The position numbers were made by a program, and so were the translations under genes. From Bacteroides congonensis (lineage in GTDB: Bacteria > Bacteroidota > Bacteroidia > Bacteroidales > Bacteroidaceae), in assembly GCF_900130125.1 (NCBI RefSeq), contig NZ_FQXY01000009.1:124001-188000 (forward strand): a DNA stretch of 64,000 nt. The letters run 5' to 3'. The notes beneath the pieces are model-generated. The model saw nothing but the letters and a program-made list of their open reading frames with translations. It searched no databases and was not told the DNA's origin. Below are positions 1-8,929 of the stretch, in pieces (within the stretch, counting starts at the first letter, position 1; every line of letters starts with the position of its first letter).

Positions 1-2
1 CT

Positions 3-272
3 AATGAACCCACCCAATGGTGGGCAGGTATGGATTGTGCCTGTGCAATCGAGAATATGTTCCTTGCCGCCCAGTCTTTGGGAATCGGTTCTTGTTGGAT
101 TAATCAGTTAGGTACAACGTGTGATGATCCTGAAGTCCGCGAATTTATTACTTCACTTGGAGTACCGGAAAATCATAAGGTGTATGGTTGCGTAGCTTTG
201 GGATATGCTGACCCAAAGATTCCGATGAAAGAGAAAAAAGTGAAGGCGGGTACGGTGACGATTGTCAAATAG
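3..272 (+). CDS. Nitroreductase family protein, 3' end only
   Basis: The reading frame is open to the left edge, so this is the C-terminal part (about 90 residues) of a longer protein. The visible segment, with GSCWINQL and GYADPKIPMKEKKV-type sequence, fits the C-terminal half of small FMN-dependent nitroreductases, in which this part packs against the flavin and the protein ends shortly after a conserved G-Y-A/P motif. The substrate cannot be inferred. The gene converges on gcvP, with a strong hairpin between them. The family call is fairly good, but the N-terminal FMN-binding residues are outside the window. Confidence 0.75.
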   Translation, partial: NEPTQWWAGMDCACAIENMFLAAQSLGIGSCWINQLGTTCDDPEVREFITSLGVPENHKVYGCVALGYADPKIPMKEKKVKAGTVTIVK

Positions 273-304
273 AGAATATCAGCCGACTTATTATTTTGAG
301 GCAA

Positions 305-378
305 CGCTTTACGATTCATAAAGCGGTGCTTTACAACATTTAAAGCGGCGCTTTAGGACTCCTAAAACGCCGCTTTAT
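305..378. terminator. Bidirectional terminator / nested hairpin between nitroreductase and gcvP
   Basis: Positions 341-358 pair with 360-377 over 18 positions with one mismatch, giving a long GC-rich stem flanked by A/T runs on both sides. This suits termination of both convergent genes. A related half-arm, TAAAGCGGTGCTTTA at 320-334, repeats the stem sequence, and CGCTTTA at 305-311 can pair with TAAAGCG at 319-325, so alternative folds are possible. Confidence 0.75.
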
Positions 379-424
379 ATTTTATGAAACGTCATGTTCT
401 CCAAGTTACCTCAGAGACACATAA

Positions 425-3274
425 TCAATCGAATGTTCCATATCGGGTCGGCAACAGTTTGCGGTCACCCAAGGTATTATCTACACGTGCTACGTTTACC
501 CAGAATTTATTGTCACGTACACTTGCTATCGGATAAGCTGCCTTTTCACGTGTGTATGAATGTTCCCAACGGTCATTAACCACTTCATATTCGGGATGAG
601 GGGCATTAATCAATACATTGTCATTCTTGTCCGCTTCGCCGTTCTTCACTTCCTGGATTTCTTTCCAGATATTCAGCATGACATCTATAAAGTTATCCAG
701 TTCGGCAAGGCTCTCGCTTTCCGTCGGTTCAATCATCAGTGTACCGTGAACAGGGAAAGATAGGGTAGGAGCATGATAACCGTAGTCCATCAGACGCTTT
801 GCAATATCATTCTCCGAAATACCGGTTTCTTCGTGTACTTTGCGACATTCCAAAATCATTTCGTGTCCTACAAAGCCATTTGCTCCGCGATAGACGACAC
901 CATAAGTGTCCTTCAGGCAAGCAGCCAGGTAATTGGCATTCAGAATGGCAATTTTAGTTGCCTGTGTCAAACCTTCCGTACCCATCATCCGGATATATCC
1001 ATATGTGATAGGCAGAATACCTGCGCTGCCGAACGGGGCGGAAGAAACCTGATTCTGTGAATTGCCGAAGATGCCATGTCCGGGCAGGAAGGGCACCAAG
1101 TGTTCCGCCACACAGATAGGGCCTACTCCCGGGCCACCGCCACCGTGAGGGGAAGCGAAGGTCTTATGAAGATTCAGATGGCAGACATCCGCACCGATGA
1201 ATCCCGGATTGGTCAATCCTACTTGTGCATTCATATTGGCGCCATCCATATATACTTGTGCGCCACAGGCATGAATTATTTCACAAATCTCCTTTATCTC
1301 CGTTTCAAAAATACCGTGAGTGGAAGGATAGGTAATCATTAATGCGGCTAATTCATCCTTATTCTCTTCAGCTTTGGCACGCAAGTCGTCCATATCCACA
1401 TTTCCCAACTCGTCGCAGGCACAAGTGACGGTCGTAAATCCTGCCTGGATAGCCGATGCGGGATTCGTTCCGTGAGCCGATGCCGGAATCAGAACTTTGT
1501 TACGATGTCCCTGACCGATACTTTCAAGATAAGCGCGAATCACGCGAAGACCGGTATATTCTCCGGCAGCACCCGAATTCGGCTGTAAACTGACTCCTGC
1601 GAAGCCGGTGATAATCTTCAAGTCTTCACTTAAATTCTTTATTAATTCACGATATCCCTCTGCCTGATCTTCGGGAACTAACGGATGCATACCCATAAAT
1701 CCGGAACAGCTCAAAGGCAACATCTCCGAAGCGGCATTCAACTTCATTGTACAAGAACCAAGGGAAATCATAGATTGAGCCAATGAAATATCCTTGCGAT
1801 CCAAACGCTTGATATAGCGCATCATTTCCGTTTCCGTGTGATACTTGCTGAATACTTCGTGAGTAAGGAAAGGAGACGTACGCTTCAACGCCTTGTCGAT
1901 ATTGCTTTTTTCGGGAATATCCTCTACTTTCTGATAATCTTTTCCGGCGGCAATGGCAAAGATGGAAAGCAGCACGTTAGCGGCTGCGATATCAGTAGTT
2001 TCGTCAATGCTGAAACCTACATTCCCATTCTCATAATAACGTAGATTTACTTCTTTGCTAAGTGCAATCGTACGAATCTGCTGTGCCGAAACGTGTTCGG
2101 GCAGTTCAAAACGCAATGTATCGAAATATTGTGCGTTGACTTGCGTATATCCGAATTTCTTCAGTTGCTTGTCAAGAAAAACTGTGATGCTGTGGATGCG
2201 TGAAGCAATGGTTGAAATACCTTCCTGGCCGTGATAGACAGCATAGAAACCTGCCATTGTGGCGAGCAGGGCTTGAGCCGTGCAGATATTCGATGTCGCT
2301 TTTTCGCGCTTGATATGCTGCTCGCGTGTCTGCAAAGCCATCCGGTAACAGAGCTTGCCGTATTTATCTTTCGACCATCCGATGATACGTCCCGGCATAT
2401 TCCGTTTGTATTCATCCCGTGTGGCGAAGTAAGCAGCGGACGGGCCACCATAGAACATCGGTGTGCCCAGGCGTTGAGTTGTTCCGAATACGATATCCGC
2501 TCCCCATTCTCCCGGAGGAGTCAGCAAGGCGAGACTTAGAATATCGGCGGCAACAGCCACTTTGCAATCAGCCGCATGTGCTTTTTCTGTAAATGCGGCA
2601 TAATCTTCTACACTTCCGTTGGAATTTGGATATTGCAGGATGCAGGCGAATACTTCCGGTGAAGATTCGAAATCTTTATATTTACCTACGCGCAGTTCGA
2701 TACCTTGCGGCACGGCACGTGTAGTCATGACAGCCAGTGTTTGCGGGAAAATGTTTTCGTCTACAAAGACAACGTTTGCACCCGATTTCTGTTGGGCACG
2801 GGAGCGCAGGGCATACATCATGCTGACAGCTTCGGCAGCGGCAGTTCCCTCGTCCAGCAATGAACAGTTGGCAAGCGGCATGGCGGTGAGGTCACACACG
2901 GCTGTCTGGAAATTCATCAATGCTTCCAGGCGTCCTTGAGACACTTCCGCCTGATAAGGAGTGTAAGAAGTGTACCACACCGGATTCTCGAATACATTCC
3001 GTTGGATAACGGCGGGCGTGATTGTATTATACCAACCCAGTCCGATATAGGTGGTGTACAGTTTGTTTTTGCTTGCCAATGCGGCAATGTGTTTTCCAAA
3101 TTCGTATTCCGTCAATGGGCTCGTCAATGCCAACGGTTCTTTCAGCCGGATATTGGCAGGAATTGTTTTGTCAATAAGTTCATCCAGTGATTCTACTCCG
3201 ATTTTGCGGAGCATCACGGTTGTGTCTTGTTCATTGATGCCGATGTGACGGCTAGCTAACAAATCGGTTTTCAT
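425..3274 (-). CDS. gcvP: Glycine dehydrogenase (decarboxylating), P-protein of the glycine cleavage system
   Basis: P-protein decarboxylates glycine and passes the aminomethyl group to the lipoyl arm of H-protein. It is PLP-dependent and cytoplasmic. At 949 residues the protein matches the fused single-chain form of the enzyme. The PLP-lysine region HLNLHKTFASPHGGGGPG lies near residue 702 and the glycine-rich loop after it is intact. It starts 21 bp after the upstream metallo-hydrolase gene on the same strand, which itself follows rsmG, so the three probably share a transcript. gcvT and gcvH are not in this window. lipB, which feeds lipoylation of H-protein, lies about 9 kb away. No damage is seen. 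Confidence 0.97.
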   Translation of the reverse strand: MKTDLLASRHIGINEQDTTVMLRKIGVESLDELIDKTIPANIRLKEPLALTSPLTEYEFGKHIAALASKNKLYTTYIGLGWYNTITPAVIQRNVFENPVWYTSYTPYQAEVSQGRLEALMNFQTAVCDLTAMPLANCSLLDEGTAAAEAVSMMYALRSRAQQKSGANVVFVDENIFPQTLAVMTTRAVPQGIELRVGKYKDFESSPEVFACILQYPNSNGSVEDYAAFTEKAHAADCKVAVAADILSLALLTPPGEWGADIVFGTTQRLGTPMFYGGPSAAYFATRDEYKRNMPGRIIGWSKDKYGKLCYRMALQTREQHIKREKATSNICTAQALLATMAGFYAVYHGQEGISTIASRIHSITVFLDKQLKKFGYTQVNAQYFDTLRFELPEHVSAQQIRTIALSKEVNLRYYENGNVGFSIDETTDIAAANVLLSIFAIAAGKDYQKVEDIPEKSNIDKALKRTSPFLTHEVFSKYHTETEMMRYIKRLDRKDISLAQSMISLGSCTMKLNAASEMLPLSCSGFMGMHPLVPEDQAEGYRELIKNLSEDLKIITGFAGVSLQPNSGAAGEYTGLRVIRAYLESIGQGHRNKVLIPASAHGTNPASAIQAGFTTVTCACDELGNVDMDDLRAKAEENKDELAALMITYPSTHGIFETEIKEICEIIHACGAQVYMDGANMNAQVGLTNPGFIGADVCHLNLHKTFASPHGGGGPGVGPICVAEHLVPFLPGHGIFGNSQNQVSSAPFGSAGILPITYGYIRMMGTEGLTQATKIAILNANYLAACLKDTYGVVYRGANGFVGHEMILECRKVHEETGISENDIAKRLMDYGYHAPTLSFPVHGTLMIEPTESESLAELDNFIDVMLNIWKEIQEVKNGEADKNDNVLINAPHPEYEVVNDRWEHSYTREKAAYPIASVRDNKFWVNVARVDNTLGDRKLLPTRYGTFD

Positions 3275-3295
3275 ATTATGAGGGATTTTTATGTG

Positions 3296-3934
3296 TTATC
3301 TGAAAAATGGATTCTCTGCTTTTTCCATTCCGATGGTCGTGGGAGCGCCATGTCCCGGATAAACGACTGTCTCGTTAGGAAGGACGAAAAGACGGCTGCA
3401 AATATGCTCTATCAGTTCGTCGAAGTTGCCACCTGTAAGGTCGGCGCGGCCGATACTGCCTTGGAACAGGACATCGCCGGAGAACATACAGTTGTCTTCT
3501 TTGCAATAATACACCAGGCTACCGGGCGAGTGTCCGGGTACATGGATTGCTTCCAGTTGGGTGTGTCCGAAAGTGATGATATCACCATCATGCAGATATT
3601 TCCCTAACGGGACAGGTGCTTCCTGCAACTGGAAACCAAACATCCGGCTTTGTTTCGGCGCTTCGTCAATCCAGTATTCGTCAGCTTTGTTGGCTTCTGC
3701 CGACAGACCGAATTCTTTCAGCATGAAAGGATTTCCGAAGATGTGATCCAAATGTAAGTGAGTATTCAGAAGATGCTTCACGGTGAGTCCGTTCGTAAGA
3801 ATGAACTTCTTCAGTGCTTGTTTCTCTTCTTCATAGAAACAGCCCGGATCAATGACGACTGCTTCTTTTGTTTCGTCCCATAATACGTAGCAATTTACGG
3901 GAAACATATTAAATTCAAACCTTTTTATTTTCAT
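3296..3934 (-). CDS. MBL-fold metallo-hydrolase (glyoxalase II-like)
   Basis: This 212-residue protein has the metallo-beta-lactamase signature HTHLHLDH, with the metal-binding HxHxDH at residues 59-64. Further metal ligands appear in HVPGHSPGS, in FSGDVLFQGSIGRADL and in a C-terminal YPGHGAPT. This pattern is typical of glyoxalase II-like hydrolases that cleave thioesters or related small substrates. No C-terminal glyoxalase II substrate domain is present, so true hydroxyacylglutathione hydrolase activity is unlikely in an organism of this type. It lies between rsmG and gcvP on the same strand and is probably co-transcribed with them. The specific substrate is unknown. Confidence 0.88.
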   Translation of the reverse strand: MKIKRFEFNMFPVNCYVLWDETKEAVVIDPGCFYEEEKQALKKFILTNGLTVKHLLNTHLHLDHIFGNPFMLKEFGLSAEANKADEYWIDEAPKQSRMFGFQLQEAPVPLGKYLHDGDIITFGHTQLEAIHVPGHSPGSLVYYCKEDNCMFSGDVLFQGSIGRADLTGGNFDELIEHICSRLFVLPNETVVYPGHGAPTTIGMEKAENPFFR

Positions 3935-3976
3935 GGTTCTTTTCTATGATTAAATCTTATTCGGAACTAATAGTCT

Positions 3977-4597
3977 TTAAATCGGAACATATACCACTTT
4001 TTTAGTTTCAAAGAATTCTTCTTCAAAGTTATCGCTCAAGCTGTGAATCATTGTTTTATGCTTGAACGGCATTGTCTCATGCTCCAGCTCGCCGCCTTTG
4101 AGACAGATTAGCCCGTTGGGCAACGCGTTCTGCTGTTTGGAAGAAATATTCTTTTTGATAATCTTGACCAAATCCGTCAAAGGCATCACGGCACGGCTGA
4201 CAACAAAGTCGAATGTACGTTTTTCCTCTTCCGCACGGGCATGGCGGAAAGTGACATTCTTCAGTCCGATGGCATTGGCTATCTCTGTCGCTACACGTAC
4301 TTTCTTGCCGATGCTGTCCACGAGATGAAACTTTGTTTCAGGAAATAATATAGCCAATGGAATGCCGGGGAAACCGCCGCCCGTACCCAAGTCCATGACG
4401 CTGGTTCCGGGACGGAACTGGATTACTTTGGCAATGCCTAACGAATGGAGCACATGGTGCTCATACAAATTCTCGATGTCCTTGCGTGAAATAACGTTGA
4501 TTTTCGAATTCCAATCGATATAGAGGTCATATAGAGCCGCAAATTGTTTGCGTTGCTCTTCTGTCAGCTCAGGGAAGTATTTCTGTATGATTTCCAC
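3977..4597 (-). CDS. rsmG: 16S rRNA (guanine-N7)-methyltransferase RsmG
   Basis: RsmG methylates G527 (E. coli numbering) in the 530 loop of 16S rRNA using S-adenosylmethionine; its loss in other bacteria gives low-level streptomycin resistance. The 206-residue length is normal. The SAM-binding loop DLGTGGGFPG spans residues 69-78, followed by an acidic residue in LVDSIGKK and the FVVSRAV segment characteristic of the family. It heads the rsmG - metallo-hydrolase - gcvP run. Here it is not next to parA/parB or mnmG, its common neighbours in other phyla. Confidence 0.95.
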   Translation of the reverse strand: MEIIQKYFPELTEEQRKQFAALYDLYIDWNSKINVISRKDIENLYEHHVLHSLGIAKVIQFRPGTSVMDLGTGGGFPGIPLAILFPETKFHLVDSIGKKVRVATEIANAIGLKNVTFRHARAEEEKRTFDFVVSRAVMPLTDLVKIIKKNISSKQQNALPNGLICLKGGELEHETMPFKHKTMIHSLSDNFEEEFFETKKVVYVPI

Positions 4598-4635
4598 TTT
4601 TATTAATTACAAATTACGGATTATAAATTATAGTA

Positions 4636-4687
4636 AATGAATATCCTTCATAATTACTATTGGCGTAGTAACAACAGGATATTCATT
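4636..4687. terminator. Inverted repeat between the DUF3298 lipoprotein gene and rsmG
   Basis: AATGAATATCCT at 4636-4647 is the exact reverse complement of AGGATATTCATT at 4676-4687, leaving a 28-nt loop. It lies between two minus-strand genes. No clear U-run follows on the minus strand, so it may be a processing or weak termination hairpin and not a classical terminator. Confidence 0.45.
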
Positions 4688-4709
4688 GGGTTTTGTTCTT
4701 TTATGAAGT

Positions 4710-5561
4710 TTAATCTTTCAGCTCTTCCAAAATCGGGTTGCTGCCGAGAAGGTGTTCCATCATAGGGAATGGAATTGTCACCTTTACGGGGCCCATGGAA
4801 TAAGGGGTAATATCATATACATTATAGTAGAAGGTGACACCTTCTTTGCTTAGATAGAAATTCTCGGTCGGGGTAATGTCACCGGTTGAAGCATATCCCA
4901 TGTCTTCCAAAGCTTCGTGGGTCGTCACTTTGTTATCGGCCATGAGCTGGTTCCAGAGCAGGTCGGTCAATGAGTCTTTGTAATCTCCGACGAAGATATC
5001 ATCAAGACGAAGCGGGCGCATCAGAGTAAGATCCATATTCAGATAAGTTGTCATATAGATGCCGTGTGCACCGCCGGTGTATTCATTATAGTCGATACGA
5101 TATACAAGCAAGTCTTTCTCATACAATTGCACGTGGCTTTCGATACCCTTATAATAAGAATACCAGGCACCGATGGAAGCTTCGTCTTCCTTGTCTTTTT
5201 CATCCTCTGTGTACATCGGCTCCAGGTCGCGGCGATATTCACTGATATAATTTTCAGTATATTGTTTTATCACTTCTTCCGGCTTTTCCCCGATGTACTT
5301 ATCACCGAAACAGGCGGAAATGAAATAAGCATTCAAACTGTCTTTCAGCATATCATCCGATGACTTGACGGGATAGGCGAAATTGATAATAATATTACAA
5401 GCCGGTTTGGCTGTATCGTTGAACAGGTGTGCCGTCTCATTCACCTGAATACTATCGAATTGTAACGCGCCTGTATTTTTGTTCATCTTGTCATGACAAG
5501 AAAACAAAAAGCCGCTTACCGAAAGTATAATAGCAAGCAGGCTGACATATTGTTTTTTCAT
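4710..5561 (-). CDS. DUF3298/DUF4163-type lipoprotein
   Basis: The 283-residue protein begins with a lipoprotein signal (hydrophobic stretch ending FLFSCHDK), predicting an acylated cysteine at about residue 22. The body carries a DUF4163-like N-terminal part followed by the YTGGAHGIYMTTYLNMDL segment and a C-terminal PYSMGPVKVTIPF motif characteristic of DUF3298, the domain pair also found in the ectodomain of RsiV-like anti-sigma factors. There is no cytoplasmic anti-sigma part, so this is a periplasmic or surface lipoprotein of unknown role. A TATATTTG -7 motif lies about 50 bp upstream. Confidence 0.8.
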   Translation of the reverse strand: MKKQYVSLLAIILSVSGFLFSCHDKMNKNTGALQFDSIQVNETAHLFNDTAKPACNIIINFAYPVKSSDDMLKDSLNAYFISACFGDKYIGEKPEEVIKQYTENYISEYRRDLEPMYTEDEKDKEDEASIGAWYSYYKGIESHVQLYEKDLLVYRIDYNEYTGGAHGIYMTTYLNMDLTLMRPLRLDDIFVGDYKDSLTDLLWNQLMADNKVTTHEALEDMGYASTGDITPTENFYLSKEGVTFYYNVYDITPYSMGPVKVTIPFPMMEHLLGSNPILEELKD

Positions 5562-5609
5562 ACTCGTTTTTTCTATAAATTACACATTTACTGTCTCATT
5601 CACTATTGA

Positions 5610-5617
5610 CAAATATA
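5610..5617 (-). promoter_or_regulatory. Bacteroidetes -7 element upstream of the DUF3298 lipoprotein gene
   Basis: The minus strand reads TATATTTG, an exact match to TAnnTTTG, 48 bp before the start codon. No convincing -33 TTG is seen. Confidence 0.6.
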
Positions 5618-5714
5618 GATGAAATTCATGAATCGGACTAATAAAAACAGAAAAATATTCAGCTATTTTTCTTTAGACAGGCATATCGGATATTGTCGGT
5701 CTGATTAAAGAAAA

Positions 5715-5756
5715 AAGCTATGTACTTATGTATGCTAAACAATAAGTACATAGCTT
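5715..5756 (-). terminator. Intrinsic terminator of the YecH-like gene
   Basis: AAGCTATGTACTTAT (5715-5729) pairs perfectly with ATAAGTACATAGCTT (5742-5756) around a 12-nt loop. On the minus strand the stem is followed by a run of T residues, and it lies 29 bp past the stop codon of the 5785-6018 gene. Confidence 0.85.
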
Positions 5757-5784
5757 CTCCTTTTTAAAATGGTAGAAAAAAGAA

Positions 5785-6018
5785 TCAGTGATTGCAAACC
5801 TTTGTTATATCTACCGTAAATCCATCTTCAGCAGGCATGAATTTCCCTTTCATCTTAAGGAACTCTATAAGGGTATCCACATCCATATCTTCTGCCGAGC
5901 AAGTGTAGAAATGTTGCTGTTCACCAAACCTTTTGATGATTGCTGCTCGCAATGATGATTCCGAGTAGCTATTTCCTTCCATCATGTGAAGGACTTCATG
6001 TGCATGTAACTGTTCCAT
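5785..6018 (-). CDS. YecH-like small putative metal-binding protein
   Basis: This 77-residue protein starts with MEQLHAHEVLHMM and carries a YTCSAEDMD segment and a C-terminal CNH. It matches what is known of the YecH-type family of probable metal-binding proteins, which are short, His/Cys-bearing and cytoplasmic. Function is not established. The potential ligands are the His residues near the N terminus, the central Cys and the terminal Cys/His. It has its own promoter and terminator and sits beside a probable copper cluster, which may or may not be meaningful. Confidence 0.75.
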   Translation of the reverse strand: MEQLHAHEVLHMMEGNSYSESSLRAAIIKRFGEQQHFYTCSAEDMDVDTLIEFLKMKGKFMPAEDGFTVDITKVCNH

Positions 6019-6034
6019 AATCTATCTTTTTTTG

Positions 6035-6042
6035 CAAAGATA
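6035..6042 (-). promoter_or_regulatory. -7 element of the YecH-like gene
   Basis: The minus strand reads TATCTTTG, an exact TAnnTTTG match, 16 nt before the ATG at 6018, giving a very short leader. Confidence 0.7.
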
Positions 6043-6126
6043 GGGATGAGATAACTTATAGATTGTAACATATGTGACATTCTTCTTCTTTTTTGCAAAA
6101 ATATGCATTTAATTTGATTTTATTAT

Positions 6127-6134
6127 TATCTTTG
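6127..6134 (+). promoter_or_regulatory. -7 element almost touching the start of the Cys-rich gene
   Basis: TATCTTTG matches TAnnTTTG with only 9 nt between its last G and the ATG at 6144. If active, the transcript would be nearly leaderless. It also argues against the upstream in-frame start at 6093, which would place the promoter inside the coding region. Confidence 0.6.
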
Positions 6135-6143
6135 TCCCTTGAT

Positions 6144-6542
6144 ATGAAAAGGTTAGCTTACATAACAGCATTGGTTCTTTCACTCTTGATTATTTATTCG
6201 GGAGCGGGAGTATCTATTATGCACTATTGCTGTGCCCGTTGCGAAACGGTGCAAAGCTGTTGTGACACAGGCTGTCCGAAATGTAAGAAAACACATACTT
6301 GCGACTCAAAAAAGGATTGCAAAGCAAAAGGTTGTACGGCTACTATCTATAAGCTGGACTTGATGAAACATACTACTGAACTCAATGTTTCAGTTCAGGC
6401 GATCGACCTTTTCTGTGCACAGTTCTGCTATCTGCTGACTTCTACGTATTTCGATAAACCGGTAGAATATACTACCATTACTTCGCCGCCACCTCTCTGT
6501 TCCCGACAGAAGCTGGCACTATATTCCACCTATATTATTTAG
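6144..6542 (+). CDS. Cys-rich membrane-anchored or secreted protein of the copper cluster
   Basis: I chose the ATG at 6144 because it opens directly into a signal or membrane segment (MKRLAYITALVLSLLIIYSG) and because a promoter motif overlaps the longer frame. The 132-residue product then has a dense cysteine and lysine stretch with CC, CxxC and CCxxxC patterns between about residues 29 and 66, followed by two more Cys residues near residue 90. Such spacing suits metal binding. The gene precedes a TonB-dependent receptor, an HMA protein and a copper-type ATPase on the same strand. I do not recognise a named family; a periplasmic metal-binding accessory role is inference. Confidence 0.65.
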   Translation: MKRLAYITALVLSLLIIYSGAGVSIMHYCCARCETVQSCCDTGCPKCKKTHTCDSKKDCKAKGCTATIYKLDLMKHTTELNVSVQAIDLFCAQFCYLLTSTYFDKPVEYTTITSPPPLCSRQKLALYSTYII

Positions 6543-6612
6543 CCACTAAATCTTTCTTTTTAGGGACTTTGCTTTCTGCTGCATTTAAAGCAGGAAAGTG
6601 AGGTGTAATTGA

Positions 6613-6629
6613 ATGCAACCAAGTTGCAT
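6613..6629 (+). promoter_or_regulatory. Palindromic operator candidate upstream of the TonB receptor
   Basis: ATGCAAC-caa-GTTGCAT is a perfect 7-3-7 inverted repeat lying 12 bp upstream of the -7 motif at 6641, where a regulator could overlap the -33 region. It could instead be a hairpin in read-through mRNA. Confidence 0.45.
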
Positions 6630-6640
6630 GAGAAATGAAT

Positions 6641-6648
6641 TAATTTTG
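6641..6648 (+). promoter_or_regulatory. -7 element of the TonB-dependent receptor gene
   Basis: TAATTTTG matches TAnnTTTG and lies 25 nt before the ATG at 6674. Confidence 0.6.
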
Positions 6649-6673
6649 TATCTCGAAAGAAAGTTTAGAAAGA

Positions 6674-8896
6674 ATGAAATATATGATAATAGGACTGTTC
6701 CTGTTGTTTGCCGGCAATATGCATGCGCAAGTACACGGAACGGTAAAAGATAGTACCGGAGAGGTTATTCCGGGAGCAAACGTATTTTGGATGAATACGG
6801 GACAAGGCGTGACTACTAAGGAAGATGGAAGTTTTTCTATCGCCAAACCTTCAAAAAGCCATATGTTGATAGTCAGTTTTATCGGTTTTCAGAACGATAC
6901 GGTTCATGTGAACGGTAAGAATCAGAAACTGGATATTGTGCTTCGTGATGGAGTGGAACTGAATGAAGTAAATGTAGTCAGTCGAAGACTGGGAACAATG
7001 AAACTGCGTAGCAGCGTGATGAATGAAGATATGATAAGCAGTGCCGAGTTGAGCAGAGCCGCTTGTTGTAACCTGGGAGAAAGTTTCGTGACGAATCCTT
7101 CGGTTGATGTGAGTTATTCCGATGCGGCAACGGGAGCCAAGCAAATCAAATTGTTGGGACTTTCCGGTACTTATGTACAAATGCTGACGGAAAATATTCC
7201 GAACTATCGCGGGGCTGCTGCTCCTTATGGTTTGGGCTATGTCCCCGGCCCATGGATGCAGAGCATACAGGTATCCAAAGGAACTTCTTCCGTAAAAAAC
7301 GGTTATGAAGCCATTACGGGACAGATTAATGTCGAGTTCAAGAAACCCCAATTGCCGGAAGCCGACTGGGTGTCTGCCAATCTTTTCGCAAGCACTACCA
7401 ATCGTTATGAAGCCAATGCGGATGCCACGCTGAAAATCTCCAAACGTTGGAGCACTTCTCTGCTGGCACATTATGAAAACGAGACGAAAGCTCACGATGG
7501 TAATGACGACGGATTTGTAGATATTCCGCAGGTGGAGCAATATAATGTGTGGAACCGGTGGGCGTATATGGGCGATCATTATGTCTTTCAGGCAGGCATC
7601 AAAGCCCTTTCCGAAACACGTACCAGCGGACAAGCCAATCATGGCGGAATGCATTTCGACAACCCTTATAAAGTGAACATTGATACCGAACGCTATGAAT
7701 TCTTCACCAAGAACGCCTATATATTTAATAAGGAGAAGAATACCAACCTGGCTTTGATTCTCTCTGCCAGTTTACATAATCAGGATGCCAATTACGGACT
7801 GAAACTCTATAACGTAGACCAAACCAATGTCTACGCTTCATTGATGTTCGAAACGGAGTTCAATAAACAGAACAGTTTCTCCGCAGGATTAAGTTTCAAT
7901 TATGATGCTTACGACCAACACTACCGTTTGGAAAACAACGCGGATAACACTCCTCTCAAAGCCTTTGAGAAAGAAGCTGTTCCTGGAGCTTACGTGCAGT
8001 ACACTTTGAATCTGAATGACCAATGGATGCTGATGGCAGGTCTTCGCGGGGATTATAGCAACGAGCATGGATTCTTTGTAACTCCCCGTGCGCACCTCAA
8101 ATACAATCCGAATGAGTATGTAAACTTCCGTCTCTCTGCCGGAAAAGGCTACCGGACGAATCATGTACTGGCAGAAAATAACTATCTGCTCTCCAGTAGC
8201 CGTAAAGTGGAGATTGCGAAGAATCTGGACATGGAAGAAGCATGGAATTATGGCGCAAGTGTGTCTACCTACATCCCGATATTCGGTAAAACATTGAATA
8301 TAAACGCTGAGTACTATTATACGGACTTCTTGAAACAAGTCGTAGTAGATATGGATAGCAATCCCCACGGAGTATCTTTCTATAATTTGGACGGTCGTTC
8401 ATATTCGCACGTATTCCAGGTAGAAGCAAGCTATCCGTTCTTCAAGGGATTCACCTTGACGGGTGCCTACCGACTGACGGATGCGCAAACCACCTACAAA
8501 GGCGAGCGGATGGAAAGACCTCTGACCAGTAAATACAAAGGTCTGCTGACTGCCTCTTACCAAACTCCACTGGGAATATGGCAATTTGACGCAACGTTGC
8601 AATTGAATGGCGGCGGCAGAATGCCTTCCCCTTACGAACTTGGAGACGGGCAACTGTCATGGAATCGCCGTTATGGCAGCTTTGAGCAACTTAGCCTGCA
8701 AGTAACCCGTTATTTCCGTCGCTGGTCTATCTACGTAGGCGGCGAGAACCTGACAAACTTCAAGCAGAAGAACCCGATTATCGACGCAGCCAATCCTTGG
8801 GGAGATAACTTTGACTCTACCATGATATGGGGGCCGATGCACGGTGCGAAGGCGTATATCGGACTGCGTTTCAACTTGGCTAGAAACAGTGAATAA
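6674..8896 (+). CDS. TonB-dependent outer-membrane receptor, probably metal-related
   Basis: The 740-residue protein has a signal peptide (MKYMIIGLFLLFAGNMHAQ), then a carboxypeptidase-regulatory-like beta-sandwich at about 20-95 (VHGTVKDSTGEVIPGANVF), a plug domain around 110-225 containing VSKGTSSVKNGYEAITGQINVEF, and a beta-barrel ending in GLRFNLARNSE. It lacks the SusC-type length and has no SusD partner, so it resembles CirA/BtuB-like receptors for small ligands. The operon context (Cys-rich peptide, HMA protein, CopA-like ATPase) suggests a copper-related or other soft-metal ligand, which is inference. Import of metal beside an exporter would be unusual. Confidence 0.85.
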   Translation: MKYMIIGLFLLFAGNMHAQVHGTVKDSTGEVIPGANVFWMNTGQGVTTKEDGSFSIAKPSKSHMLIVSFIGFQNDTVHVNGKNQKLDIVLRDGVELNEVNVVSRRLGTMKLRSSVMNEDMISSAELSRAACCNLGESFVTNPSVDVSYSDAATGAKQIKLLGLSGTYVQMLTENIPNYRGAAAPYGLGYVPGPWMQSIQVSKGTSSVKNGYEAITGQINVEFKKPQLPEADWVSANLFASTTNRYEANADATLKISKRWSTSLLAHYENETKAHDGNDDGFVDIPQVEQYNVWNRWAYMGDHYVFQAGIKALSETRTSGQANHGGMHFDNPYKVNIDTERYEFFTKNAYIFNKEKNTNLALILSASLHNQDANYGLKLYNVDQTNVYASLMFETEFNKQNSFSAGLSFNYDAYDQHYRLENNADNTPLKAFEKEAVPGAYVQYTLNLNDQWMLMAGLRGDYSNEHGFFVTPRAHLKYNPNEYVNFRLSAGKGYRTNHVLAENNYLLSSSRKVEIAKNLDMEEAWNYGASVSTYIPIFGKTLNINAEYYYTDFLKQVVVDMDSNPHGVSFYNLDGRSYSHVFQVEASYPFFKGFTLTGAYRLTDAQTTYKGERMERPLTSKYKGLLTASYQTPLGIWQFDATLQLNGGGRMPSPYELGDGQLSWNRRYGSFEQLSLQVTRYFRRWSIYVGGENLTNFKQKNPIIDAANPWGDNFDSTMIWGPMHGAKAYIGLRFNLARNSE

Positions 8897-8929
8897 AAAG
8901 AATAACTTACATTTAAACTGATAAGAAAA

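Noticed and set aside
6851..7654. 267-residue minus-strand open frame inside the TonB receptor gene
   Set aside because: It is antisense to a well-supported coding region and shows no recognisable domain or start signal.
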